A DNA stretch of 64,000 nt from Salvator merianae (GCA_003586115.2 QVOM02000101.1:30230583-30294582), one strand, 5' to 3'. Numbered from the stretch's first letter, positions 1-10,400 are shown. Notes: generated from the letters alone by a model not told the origin. Program-made: numbers and translations.

Positions 1-8
1 CTTTCGCC

Positions 9-950
9 CTAGTTTAAAGCTCTCCTGATGAGCGCAGCCAGTCTCCTGCCAAATATGTTCTTTCCTGTCTTTGTAAGATGGAGCCCATCTCTTGCAAGGA
101 GTCCTTCATATAAGTAGTTTAGTCCATGGTCTAGAAATCCAAATCCTTGCTGGTAGCACCATCGACGTAGCCAGTTGTTTACGTGTAGAATCCTTCTCCA
201 TCTTCCTGTTCCATGGCCATTCACTGGTAGGATAGAAGAGAAGACAACTTGTGCTCCCAGTTCCTTCACTTTCCTGCCCAGGTCTTCAAAGTCTCTGCAG
301 ATAGCTTCAAAGTTCCTTCCTGCAGTGTCATTTGTTCCTACATGTATTAGTAGGAACGGGTAAAACTCGTTAGGACTGAAGAGTCTTGGCAGTCTCTCGG
401 TTACATCTTTGATTCGTGCACCGGGAAGGCAGCACACTTCTCGTGAGGTCATGTCAGGTCTGCACACAGCTGCCTCTGTTCCCCTCAATAAGGAATCCCC
501 CACAACCACCACTCTCCTATTCTTCTTCACAGCTTCTCTTCTTTTTTTCGGTTCAAGAGGTTTCATATTGCACACCAAATCTTCCCGAACTTCCTGATTA
601 TTCTTCTCCGTGAGAGCCTGGTACCGGTTTTCAAGCTGTATAGTTGCTGACTCTCTCGTTATCCTCCTGCTTCTTGTGGTCACATGCTTCCAATCCTCAG
701 TTTCCACAGGTTCTCTGATGTTGTCCTCTCCGTGATCAGTTTGAAGTGCCTCTTCCGTTGTATCCAGGAAGCTCTCCTTCTCCCTAATGAGCTTCAAAGT
801 AGCCACTCTCTCCTCAAGTTCTTGCACTTTCTCTTCCAGCAAAGACACGCGCTTGCATTTGTGGCAGGTGTAATCAGGATCCCCCTCTGGTAGAAGTATC
901 ATCATATTACACTCCTTGCAGCTAACTGCAAAGCTTCGCTCTTTCTCCAT
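9..950 (-). CDS. CR1-type LINE ORF1 protein: zinc-finger, coiled coil and SGNH esterase domain
   Basis: This uninterrupted 313-codon frame resembles ORF1 of CR1-clade non-LTR retrotransposons, which combine an N-terminal zinc finger with a C-terminal SGNH/GDSL esterase. Seen in the sequence: paired cysteines at residues 11/14 and 29/32, a heptad-like Glu/Leu/Val stretch at about 37-60, a basic region around 135-146, GDS at 151-153, GTND at 205-208 and DGLH at 288-291. The Ser, Asp and His expected of a working esterase are therefore all present. The start has a good context, with A at -3 and G at +4. In known elements ORF1 protein binds the element RNA; the esterase role is not settled. ORF2 would lie beyond the left edge of the window. 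An intact frame among mostly broken elements suggests a relatively recent insertion. Host domestication is an alternative that cannot be excluded here. Confidence 0.85.
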   Translation of the reverse strand: MEKERSFAVSCKECNMMILLPEGDPDYTCHKCKRVSLLEEKVQELEERVATLKLIREKESFLDTTEEALQTDHGEDNIREPVETEDWKHVTTRSRRITRESATIQLENRYQALTEKNNQEVREDLVCNMKPLEPKKRREAVKKNRRVVVVGDSLLRGTEAAVCRPDMTSREVCCLPGARIKDVTERLPRLFSPNEFYPFLLIHVGTNDTAGRNFEAICRDFEDLGRKVKELGAQVVFSSILPVNGHGTGRWRRILHVNNWLRRWCYQQGFGFLDHGLNYLYEGLLARDGLHLTKTGKNIFGRRLAALIRRALN

Positions 951-1435
951 GTTATCTACAGTTGTTTGGAGTCCTCTTGTAAGATATTAAACAGTGCGGA
1001 GAACTTTCAATGTTCTTGAACTAAAATTTAATCTTCCTTTTTTCGTTGAATTATTTAAATTGTCACTTTAGGATACTTATTTTACTCTACTAAATTAAAC
1101 AAAAGGTGGCTACTTATTTAAATTATTCAGGTGTTTTAGCTTATTTTTACTTTTCCTTACAATTTAAGTTCTCTTACTTGATACGTTTTGGACAAAAAAA
1201 AGAAAAAAAAATCTAAATTAGTATTTTATAGTTTTCTGATAGGATTATGATAGGATATATGTCGCGCGGTCCGCTGTTTTTATCAGCTGAAAGGAGTGGT
1301 CAAATATGCTAATTGGCAGGGGTTGTCTGCAGGGCGTTTCCCTGCTCTCTGACCTAGTTTTCCTGACCTTGTTTTTCTGACCTTGTTTTTCTGACCTTGT
1401 TTTTCTGACCTAGTTTTTCCTCCTCTAGGTCACCA
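951..1435 (-). other. Probable 5' UTR of the CR1-type LINE
   Basis: This is the noncoding stretch upstream of the ORF1 start on the minus strand. It is AT-rich near the ORF and more mixed beyond 1,260, where there is a short CpG-containing patch (GTCGCGCGGTCCGC). It ends in a 14-bp-period array. I place the LINE 5' end near or beyond 1,435, but I see no target duplication because the 3' end of the element is outside the window. Confidence 0.5.
1350..1432 (-). promoter_or_regulatory. Array of AGGTCA nuclear-receptor-like half-sites
   Basis: Read on the minus strand, AGGTCA occurs five times at an exact 14-bp spacing. On the plus strand, TGACCT starts at 1350, 1364, 1378, 1392 and 1406. A sixth copy in the opposite orientation is at 1427-1432. 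AGGTCA is the core half-site of many nuclear receptors, and several copies are preceded by ACA, close to the extended monomer sites of ERR/SF-1-type receptors. The array lies about 400 bp upstream of the LINE ORF1 start, where LINE promoters usually sit. The sequence repeat is certain; receptor binding is inferred. Confidence 0.6.
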
Positions 1436-1591
1436 CTATATGCTCAGGCAGAGCCAAGTATTCTTCTTCCGAATTCTTTTCCAATTTCTGGTCTCAGGAC
1501 AGCAGCCTTCCTCCTCTTGCGAACACACTCAAATAGGCAGGGAGAAATGGGGATATAGCTAGAGGGCAGCAGAAATCATTTTAATAGGTTT

Positions 1592-2272
1592 TTTATTATT
1601 ATTATTAATAATTTTTTTAAAAAAATAACAACATAAAGAAATACAACATTTAGTGCACCCCCTGCCCCCCCAAAAATACATTGAAAAACAAACCATCAAA
1701 CAATAACTACCCCACCACCACTCTACCAAACTACCCCTTAGGCACATAGGTTGACAACATTAGATTACTTCTTCCATCTTCATCCACCTTCTTTTTAGCT
1801 GGATCAAAGAGTCAGTCTTAATATTTCTTCTCTTATTTCTTCTGACGCTTGGGGTCTCATGGAAAAATACAATAAATCTTTCCATTTTTCTTCTGTTTTA
1901 AAAAGCAATTTCAAGCCTTGACTTTTAAATCTGATTTTCTGCATTTTATCAAATCTATATTGTTCCATTAGGTACCTATACCAGTTACTTAATGTCCATT
2001 TAGTACTTTGCCTCCATCCCAGTACAATTGTCGATTGCGCTGCCAATATCATTTGAGCAAATGAATACTGTTTTTCCTCGCTTATACTCCCTGATGTCAC
2101 TTCAAAAAAAACTAGTTCAGGTGATAAATTCAAATTTAAATTTAAAATATCATTAATTTCATTCTGAATAACTATCCAAAACAATTTTATAATATCACTT
2201 TCCCACCAAAGATGGAAATATGTACCTCTATGACCACACCCATGCCAGCATTGCGGTGACATCGTGGGTATC
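1592..2272 (-). mobile_element. 5'-truncated L1-like LINE with perfect 15-bp target duplication
   Basis: The insert is flanked by identical direct repeats CATTTTAATAGGTTT at 1577-1591 and 2273-2287. Its minus-strand 3' end, at the low-coordinate side, starts with an A-rich tail (seen as T and TTA runs from 1589). Its coding end lies at 1804-2262. Truncated 5' end, A-rich tail and a 15-bp duplication are typical of target-primed reverse transcription. The 3' UTR spans about 1592-1803. Confidence 0.88.
1804..2262 (-). pseudogene. C-terminal fragment of L1-like ORF2
   Basis: The frame encodes about 150 residues that look like the C-terminal end of L1 ORF2. Near its start it has a Cys/His cluster with a WW pair (CWHGCGHRGTYFHLWW), as in the cysteine-rich C-terminus of L1 ORF2 proteins. 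A helical region with WRQSTKWTLSNWYRYL follows. There is no endonuclease or reverse transcriptase because the copy is truncated. The frame is still open to its natural stop, so the insertion is probably fairly young. It cannot make a functional protein. Confidence 0.75.
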
Positions 2273-3054
2273 CATTTTAATAGGTTTGGAAGAGATGGGA
2301 GAAGTGTTTGGAAGGCATTTTAGTAGGTCAAGGAGAAGTGGAGACAGGATTAGAAGCAAAGGAAATGATTCTGAGTTGAAACATTTTACATACCTCCAAA
2401 GGGCATCTAAGGCAGCTTTCAAAAATAACCCCAAAATATAAAACACCAAAGTACAAAAACAATTTAAAAACATTATTCTAAAAATGTCAATTAAAAATAC
2501 TAGTACTGTATTGCACTAACACAAAGAAGATGATGAATCGGTTTCCCCAGCTTACTCAAAATTGTATGGTAGAAAGGTCATAATTTGCCAGTGAGAGGAA
2601 GCAATTCTCATTGGCCAAAAATAAGAACATGGGAAGGGAAGTTCAGGAGGAACATTACCTTGGCACACTATTGTTGTTTTAAAGAATGGAACATAAAAGC
2701 TTTTTATAAAATTATGCAGGCAATAATTTAATTAATAGCTGATTTGGCCCCTCGATGTTATAGTTTCATGTAAGATAATGTCATGCCAGGTATCAAATAG
2801 TAGCTGAGCAGTATGTGCAGTAATTAATTATTACTATCAATCATTACTGGAACTCCATTTAATAAAGATTTGTTAACAATTGGAAGTTAGTCCTCATTGT
2901 TTTAAGTGCAGCATATATCCAGTGAAATCATTGTCAGTACTATAAATTTAGCTTTCAATAATGAACACCTACAAGGATGCCAACCAACCAAAAGGGACAC
3001 CCTTTGAAGAATGATGAGGAATTGCATTATGATTTCCACTAAAGCTTTAAATGG

Positions 3055-3081
3055 ATGGATGGAAGGAAGGAAGGAAGGAAT
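3055..3081. repeat. (GGAT)n/(GGAA)n microsatellite
   Basis: Short tetranucleotide run changing from GGAT to GGAA units. Confidence 0.85.
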
Positions 3082-3296
3082 TTCACAGTCTTAGATGCTA
3101 TGTGAGGTCCCTTGCAAATATTTTTATCACCCCAAATCTGCAACACAACTCCTAGCTTACAGAGCAGGAAGAATTATTCCTGCATACAGTATCATCACAT
3201 ATGTACATTTAAGGGAGAGGAGAGGAATACAGAATAATTATATTTAATGTGAACAATCCACCCACCAGAAAAATTGTCCTTTTTATATGCCTGTGT

Positions 3297-3366
3297 GCAC
3301 GCACACACACACACACATATTCAAGGAAGGAAGGAAGGAAGGGAGGGAGGGAGGGAGGGAGGGGGT
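3297..3366. repeat. Compound (CA)n, (GGAA)n, (GGGA)n microsatellite
   Basis: A CA run is followed by GGAA and then GGGA units, showing unit drift along the tract. Confidence 0.9.
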
Positions 3367-5034
3367 GGGTTGGAAACAAAGCACTGAAACTTCACATAGT
3401 CAATCACGTTAATTTCTAAACTGATCAGAGAACAAGTTCTTTAAGTTTGCTCCCACAAATCCAACCTGAAAGAGTGGCACCATGAAGCTGTTTGGTACTG
3501 AGGTAGCTGGTACTCTGATACAGATGTCATTAGGTGCATGGATGCATCCAGGTAACTGTTATATGCAGCTTAGCCTTTGTTACCCAGACCTGTAACCACT
3601 GAACTCAAGAGAATCTTCCTTGAGATTCTTCACCACAGTTAGTTGCTTGGGTAGTTTATCAAGCTCCCAGCTGTCTGTCTATTCTTTAAATTATTATGAA
3701 TTTCAGTGGTTACTTTTCTGCACTTCACTTTCAGTGGGCACTGTCTAATAAAATCTTACCTTAGCCAAAATGGTATAAAACTTTGTCATCTTTTTTCTCA
3801 GTTAACCAGCTTTTAAAAACAGTAGCTGCTCTGCTCTCCTGTACTCTTATCTCCACCCTACCACCCATCCATAGTCAGTCTTCCTCTGTTAAGTAAGTTG
3901 GTCAAGCAATGATTTGCCATTTTCTTACATTTTGTCAGTAATGTTGTCATTGTTGCTTCCTGAATTCTTTACAAACACACTTCCCTTGTGACCCACACCA
4001 GAGTTACTGCATGAATCCTTGGGTTTGGAAACCATACTGAATTTGGACTCATCTCTAATCAAGTGCAATCAGGTACCACTTTAACACAATAAAGATGTTG
4101 CTGTATAGAGAGGCATAATGTCCCAAGTCCACATGATAATAACCAGTCCTCATGCTTGACTCCATACATTTTATGTTCTTTTATTTTCAAGGCTTGGTTG
4201 ATCTTCCCTGTCCTCCACCCAACAAGGAGAAAGCACCTATTCTTAATTTAGCAGTCGGTGCCTCCTGTTGACTTCTTTCTGCCACCATGGCCTGACCTCT
4301 CTTGGCATGAACAATATACTGTTCTTCCACAGTGCAAAGTGCCAGAGCTGGTAATCAATTATTTCCTTCTCAGGAAAGCTTGCAAGTTAAAGAAAAGGAC
4401 AAAGCTTGCAAAGCCTCAGTTAACCCTATTTGGAGTGGCTAGAGGCAATACAGGCTCCTATTTCACACTCTTCATTCTTTTGCTTACAAAAGCTCCTTTT
4501 TGCCTTCTAGCTTCGTTCCAGCTGGGTCTATGAAAGGCTGAAACAATGCAGTCTGTCAATCACTTGCTCCAAACATTGAAGCAAGCCCCAATTATGTACC
4601 ACGAGTTTGAAAATAAACTTGCACACTGGAAGTTTTAATGTCAGTTTCTTATGTGGAAAGGGAAACTGAGAAAGAATTGGAGCTGACAACTTTTCAGTCT
4701 ATTTGTGCTGGCACCATTAGATAATGGAAAAATTGTGTGTATCTCATTAAAAAGATAAGGATGTAAGAAAATCCTTCTGGATCACACTGGGTAGTCTACC
4801 ATCACATTTATGATGAAGGCCTGCCAGCTATTTCTATTTATTCCAGCAGCATTAAGACAACAGTCTTTTCTTTCCATTGTTTGAACTCCAAATTTATATT
4901 ATTTACAAACACAATGCCTCTGAAATGTGGTGGTTTGATACTATGATTACTTAATAGCTCCTGATAATGTTTAAATTGTGACTTTATCTTTATGAGAAGG
5001 AAAGGGGAGCAAGCTTGTTTTGTTTACATTTAAA

Positions 5035-5110
5035 ATTAATTTATTTATAAACATTTGTATCCTGCTTCCCACTAACTGATCTCAGGGTAGGTTGCAACAC
5101 CTATAAAATC
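5035..5110 (-). mobile_element. L2/CR1-like LINE 3' tail fragment
   Basis: On the minus strand this reads as the common LINE tail with CCTGAGATCAGTTAGTGGG, a 'tacaaat' box and AATAAA-type A-rich units. Only the extreme 3' end is present and no coding part is attached. Confidence 0.5.
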
Positions 5111-6031
5111 AATAAAACATGAATAAATAAAAGCATAATGAAAATATCAGCTTCTCACCCTAGCATGATTGCATTAGGAAGGAGCTAAGCATCAGAGGAC
5201 TGGGTGAAGTTATCAGACTTGCATTTCCTAAATAAAATTCCCTTCCTTCATTCAAAATACACAAATGAATCCATTATGGAGCAATGCAAATGATGCATAC
5301 ACACCAATGCCCATCTGTATGATGCTATGAAGGTGCAAGGTCTGCAGATCCCTGCACTTTCATGACACAGTTGGTGTGTTGGAATAGCATGGGTCTGCAC
5401 AACCCTGCACTCATCCAGTACACATCCCACCATACGTACTCCTGCGAGTGCAGTAAAAGTGCTTGCTATGGCAGTACTTACTCCACTTCTTACAGCATGC
5501 CAGTGCCACCACGAATGTGTGAACATTTGGATAGTGTGTCTTTGGGCTGAATAGCATGGCTCTGTGTTTCTGTGTTTGTGTAAACTGTCCCAGCTGGAAA
5601 CATTGCCACTGGGGAATGAAAGTTCCTCAGTTGTAATGCTTAAATGGCTGGGTGAGGTGGATAATTCCATTTGGCTTTTTAGCAGTCCTATCCTCTGAGG
5701 GTGGATATCATAGCCCTATTCAAAAATGTAGATTCAAAGTAGAACTATGTAACACAGAATAAGAACCCCAAAACTGCAACAGGTGAGAGTAAGGAACCAG
5801 TTTGAAAGAGACCCCTTTTGCCACATTGCAAGGCAATTTCTCCCTCCCATCAAGCAGTGATATTAACATACAAATATGTATTTACTATATGGAAAATTGT
5901 TCCAAAACATACCTGGGTTAGGTAGATATATGGACCAAACTATATGAAGTGCAGACTAACATTACCACAAATACTGATATGAACTTTTAAAATATAGAAA
6001 GAAATAGAAACTATAAACCAGTGCATAAGCA
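5111..6031. other. Stretch without recognised features
   Basis: Open frames of up to about 140 codons occur on both strands (5248-5670), but they show no family motif and I regard them as chance. No repeat boundaries are visible. Confidence 0.4.
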
Positions 6032-6039
6032 GAAAGAAC

Positions 6040-7163
6040 TAGGGATGTGCACGAAAGGAATTTTCTCTGTTCGTTTCGCAATGCATCGAAGCTTCGTTGC
6101 TTCGTTTTCGCATGAAAACGGAAGTCGTGAAAATGGCGATTTTCGTTTTCGCAGCGAAAATTTTCGCGAAAAAACCGGAAGTGCAAAATCAATGAAATAA
6201 GTAGCGAAAAACAAATGCCGCATATCCCCCTGCCCTCTCCCTTCTATATTTGACCGTCTACATTGCTAATTTAAGGAGTTGCTTCATTAAAGGTAAAAAT
6301 TGCACGGAGCTTACTTTTTACCGGCGGCCGGTTTGTAGCAGGATTCAAAGCAACGAAGGCACGTTTGGGGTTCCTCACTGCAGATCAAAAGCAAGCGAAA
6401 GCAAGCGAAGGAATTTTTTTCGCTTTGATTTTTCGTCATTTTCGATGCCTTTTTGACGCTCATGTCTGTGTGCGCATGCGCGCTAACTTCTGTCCCTTTA
6501 ACTTATCGGCGCGACTCGTCGCTGTCTGCCATCCATGCCGATCGTTTGGGGCACAGAAATTATTACCTCGCCTACGAGGCGGGCAGGCTTAGTCAGTGAC
6601 GCGCAAAGCAATTGCCTTCAGCTCAGCGCGTAATTTAGAAGACTGGCGGCAGCCGCAGGATGAAATAACTCCCTACTTCCGAGCAGCAGCAAAATGACGC
6701 CTCGTCTTGCCCTCCCTCCCTACTTCCGAGCAGCAGCAAAATGACGCCTTGTCTTGCCCTTCTTTTCAAAAAGCAGAACTATATACCACCATCAAAGACG
6801 TTTTATTAACTCCTAGCCATCTGAGTTTCTCATCCTCATGCGGTGCAATCACTGCAAGGCAGGCAAAGAATTAAAAAAATACCGTCTTTCCTAATGTGAT
6901 GTATTACAATTTCCACCTCTAGAGGCAGAGACTTGATGCTAAGAAGCTACTGAGCTTTGTTGCATCGCAGTTTTCGCAGCGAAAAGAGACGAAAAATAGC
7001 CGTTTGCGGTGAGTGGCGAAGGTCACGAAAACTGATGAAAATCGCCACGACTTTCGCTATTCGCTTTCGCGATAGAGAGGGCACTTCGCATTCGATGCAA
7101 ATGTTGCGAAGCAATGAAATTCGCACGAAATTTTGTTGCTTCGAAATTTCGTGCACATCCCTA
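6040..7163. mobile_element. Non-autonomous hAT element A, cargo-free (1.1 kb)
   Basis: The element has terminal inverted repeats TAGGGATGTGCACGAAA at the left and TTTCGTGCACATCCCTA at the right. It is bounded by identical 8-bp direct repeats GAAAGAAC (6032-6039 and 7164-7171), the hAT signature. Subterminal regions are rich in TTCG/CGAA motifs of the kind bound by transposases. CpG density is clearly above the surrounding DNA. No transposase frame is visible. Both halves match the element at 14,646-17,940 in reverse orientation: 6040 to about 6560 pairs with about 17,351-17,940, and about 6570-7163 with about 14,646-15,193. It therefore represents the same family without the 2.2-kb internal cargo. 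Confidence 0.92.
6671..6760. repeat. 47-bp tandem duplication inside hAT element A
   Basis: A unit beginning CCCTACTTCCGAGCAGCAGC is present twice with a 47-bp period, at 6671 and 6718. The reverse-oriented relative at 15.0-15.1 kb appears to have a single, more diverged copy, so the duplication is probably private to this element. Confidence 0.8.
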
Positions 7164-7369
7164 GAAAGAACTCAATTGAGGTTTGAAAGAGTGAGAAAGA
7201 AAGAGGAAAAGCAAAACAAAAAAATGCTTATCCACATATTTCTTTTTTTTAGTTCTTCCAGCCTTAGGTTCCCAGAAGTTCCTTATGGATCTGACCAGTG
7301 ACCTATCTAATCTAGCAACTTCTCACAGAGAAGTGGAAAATGTGGATACCCAAGAGACACCCCCTCCCC

Positions 7370-7482
7370 CGGTTGTTTAGTGTTTGTGTGGATTACTGTA
7401 ACATGATGTATGTGAGTGAGGCTACTCTTGTACATGATCTGGAAGCTGCAGATGGTACAAAATGCCACAGGCAGTTTGTTGA
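7370..7482 (+). mobile_element. L2/CR1-like LINE ORF2 fragment
   Basis: The sequence around GATTACTGTAACATG... contains the DYCN block found late in L2/CR1-type ORF2, followed by a stretch resembling the next conserved block with a frame change. The same block occurs on the other strand near 28.38 kb and 39.35 kb. It is a short relic; the ends are not defined. Confidence 0.5.
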
Positions 7483-7771
7483 GTGTGATGTCTTGTTACA
7501 ACATTACTCTGAACATGTGTATAGCAGGCTTATGTATATGAAAGGACACATATCTATGGACTGTGAATTCTACAACAGTGTGGGTGTTCTGACTATGACT
7601 AGCTATGTAAGGCTCCTGGAAAACATTGTTAAAGAAAACCCTTCTTGGGGAAAAAAGGCAAATCCCATTTTGAATCCCATTCATTCCTCCCCACCTTTCC
7701 AACTTCATTCTAGGATAGAAAAAGTTTGCGATAAACAGGAAAACCCTCAAGGCATGTTGCAACTGACATGA

Positions 7772-9590
7772 GCTAGCCCTTTGTTTTCACCTGGACTCAG
7801 TTTTTGTTTTGCTAACATTGTCTTTAAACTTGGTACAATGCTGTGCAGAACAGATAGTAATTTCATTAATCTTAAGTTCAGTATTGCTCACCAGTCTTGG
7901 TTATATCAATGTTTAATTTGCATTTAATCTGTAAACAAAATGCAAATGTATCCCTTACTTCACCTTTTGCTTACCTCACCCCTGCTCTGCAGTAACCAAT
8001 AATTTTAAACTTTTAAGCTTAAATTTGCCTATCAGAAAAGAGAGATTTCAAGCCATCTCTTGTCCAATGACCTCCTTGTTTTATTTTTAGTAACACCAAA
8101 AGGATATAAAAGAAAGTGTGGTCTGAGTGGTATTTTCACTTCAAGAGCTGAATTCACTGAAGTAACTCTGAAAAAAGATGAACTGCAAGGACATCCATCC
8201 CACCCTATTGAAGAGGTGCAGACTACCAGCTGGTATCTGCCACTTTGTCTTTCTAGAACTTTGAAGCCTTGAGTGTACTCTTTTCTCTTGCCCCTACACC
8301 TTGCTTAATAAAACTCAGTGTCTCCTTCAGAGAAGCCCCAGTTTCTCTGAAGATCTCTACCTTTTTCTGCTACCTCTAAATTCATTCCTATGCTGTTCTG
8401 TACCCATGCTAGTGGAATTTCATTGCAAAGCTGCTTTGCATCTTGGCTGTGCTAAACCATTGAGAAAGAGAGATCTTCCCTCTCTCTACCTCACTGCTTT
8501 CTGGCTACAGGATGCCCTTGGCTGGATATATGCTGTGGATCCTAGGATTTCTATCCACTGATGCAAGACATCCAAATGTTCGGCATTGACCATCTTTGGG
8601 CTTGTGCTGCAAGTATATACAGAGGTCTGTGGTGGTGGCCTCCTTGACTCTTCCCCTAGAGCTCCGAAGCCTCCATACTCTCTGTCACCTGGCAAAGAAC
8701 TGTGCATTTGGGAAGCAAGTATTGTGGAGCATTCCATTTTCCTGTTCCCTTCATTTGACTTTTGAGCCCATCAGTACCTAGTTTCTGGACTCTGTGATAG
8801 GGACAGAGATCCTTGAGAGTGAGGATCCTTCTCCTCTCACTACCTTTCCTTTCTAACCTGTCAAAGACTGTCCCAGGAGAAGACTTTGAGGGTGAGAACC
8901 ACTTTTTGTTATCCCTGCTTGTTTGTTATTTTTCCTAGTGCCAACAGTGCTTTGTGGTGGATTGTTGCAACAGATTGGGTGGTGGACAACTTTACTGAAG
9001 TTAAATGATTAAGAGAATAGGGCAGAGATATTTTATCTCTGCCCTATTAAGAGAATAGGGCAGAGATATTTTATTGGCCAAGTTGGGAGGAGTGGGCCTT
9101 GGACAACTAGAAAAACTGGTGGATAGCTGTTTAAAATTGTTAGGGATCTTAGATTGCACTACACACGCAGGAAGACCATGAAACTTGCTGTTTCTGCTTA
9201 ACGCAGTAGTACTTTTTAAACATCCCTCGACAGTATCCTTGCCATTGTGTTACTTCACTGTATGTTTGAACCTGCCTGATCACTGTATAGTTGCCAAAGC
9301 CTGTTGCCTTGTTGTTGGCTGTTGCATCCACTCAATAAATTGCCTCTTTTCCTTTTTATAGTTTTTAATAGAGATTATTTATTTTTGCATCTATTACTGC
9401 CTCAGAACTCAATTCTCCCCCCCCCCCCATAACACATAGCAGCCAATTGCAGTTTGTTACACCAGCCTATTAGCCTTAAAGATCCTGCTGGAATAACTGG
9501 AGATGAGTAATTCTCCCCAAAATCCAGTTTATTCCTCCTTCTTGTTTCAGCCTGTTTGTACACATATAACACTTGTGCTTAAGCAGTTGT
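7772..9590. other. Non-coding stretch with LTR-like promoter/poly(A) spacing
   Basis: No protein family is recognised. A CCAAT-like box (8000), a TATA-like box (about 8103) and AATAAA (about 8308) lie in the order expected for a retroviral LTR. A second AATAAA is near 9335. I could not find matching TG...CA ends or a target duplication, so an LTR is only a possibility. Confidence 0.25.
9009..9074. repeat. Direct repeat containing a perfect hairpin
   Basis: A 28-bp unit occurs at 9009-9036 and again at 9047-9074. Between them the sequence runs backwards, so that AATAGGGCAGAGAT (9016-9029) faces its exact reverse complement at 9035-9048 with a 5-base loop. Confidence 0.95.
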
Positions 9591-9591
9591 A

Positions 9592-10400
9592 GTGGCTGCC
9601 AATCTGCTGTCACAACAGATTTATATGGTTGGCATATAAAGCCCTAAACAACTTGGGACTAGGGATGTGCAAATTTTGATTCACATTCAAAAATTAATAC
9701 GAAATTTCATTTTCACGAATTTTTCCATCAAAACGAAAATGACTTTTTTTGCATTTGCAGTTTCCGTTCAAAAATGAAAAAGCCTATTCATTTGTGAAAA
9801 TGAAATTTGTCGAATTTTTGCAATTTTCACTATGTTTAAACCATGAAAATGGCATTTTCAATACCATTTTCAATGGGAAAGCATTGCAAAAAATGCGAAA
9901 ATGAATGCAAAAAATGCATTTTTCAACAACGAACTTCACCAATGAAATGAAAATACAGATTTTCATTCAAAAATGAATTGAAAATGAATCAAAAACTTTT
10001 TTTTTGTGTGTGCATATCTCTACTTGGGACCAGGGTACTTGTTCAATTACCTTCACCGATATATATCACTGCTATGAGTGGCACAAATCACTGAATGTCA
10101 TATGTCCCTGTAGAGACTTCTCTGTGGTGGGACATTCACTCTGGAATACTCTTCTCTCAGATGTTCATGCAATATCTATCATTATGACTTTTACATCCCT
10201 GTTGAAATCCCATCTGCTTATTCAGGCATTCCCAGTGTGAATGAATGCTTGTTTTATACTTCCACACAGTTTTTTAATACTGTTTTTATGTATAGTTATT
10301 TTAATTGTCTTTAACTTTGTTTTGGATTTTTGTAAACTGCTTTAAAAACGTATTATGTAAAAGTAGTAAAACTGTTTTAAATAAGCAAATACGGTTAAAC
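9592..10400 (+). mobile_element. L2/CR1-like LINE ORF2 end and 3' tail, split by a hAT insertion
   Basis: Before the insertion the plus strand encodes AYKALNNLGPG and after it GYLFNYLHRY, a conserved block near the C-terminus of L2/CR1-type ORF2. Further downstream, FSVVGHSLWNTLLSDV is the usual next block, and the frame ends near 10,240. It is followed by an AT-rich 3' tail to about 10,400. The coding part is split at 9660-10,022 by a hAT element. It is a decayed fragment lacking endonuclease and reverse transcriptase. Confidence 0.75.
9660..10022. mobile_element. Non-autonomous hAT element B (363 bp)
   Basis: Ends are TAGGGATGTGCAAATTTTG and, at the right, TGCATATCTCTA. The 8-bp direct repeats CTTGGGAC at 9652-9659 and 10,023-10,030 are identical. 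The interior is AT-rich with many GAAAATG/CATTTTC motifs in both orientations and no coding capacity. It shares its ends and interior style with element C. Confidence 0.92.

Larger units (their letters stand above)
2288..5034. other. Non-genic AT-rich stretch with microsatellites and a possible conserved element
   Basis: I find no convincing coding region. The stretch holds simple repeats at about 3055 and 3297-3366. At about 2690-2935 there is an AT-rich segment with several TAATTA-type motifs that is not obviously repetitive. The remainder gives no recognisable signal. Confidence 0.5.

Noticed and set aside
5248..5670. 140-codon minus-strand frame
   Set aside because: No motif, weak composition and an overlapping frame on the other strand; most likely chance.
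6957..7301. 114-codon plus-strand frame
   Set aside because: It runs out of the hAT element across its end and target duplication into flanking DNA.
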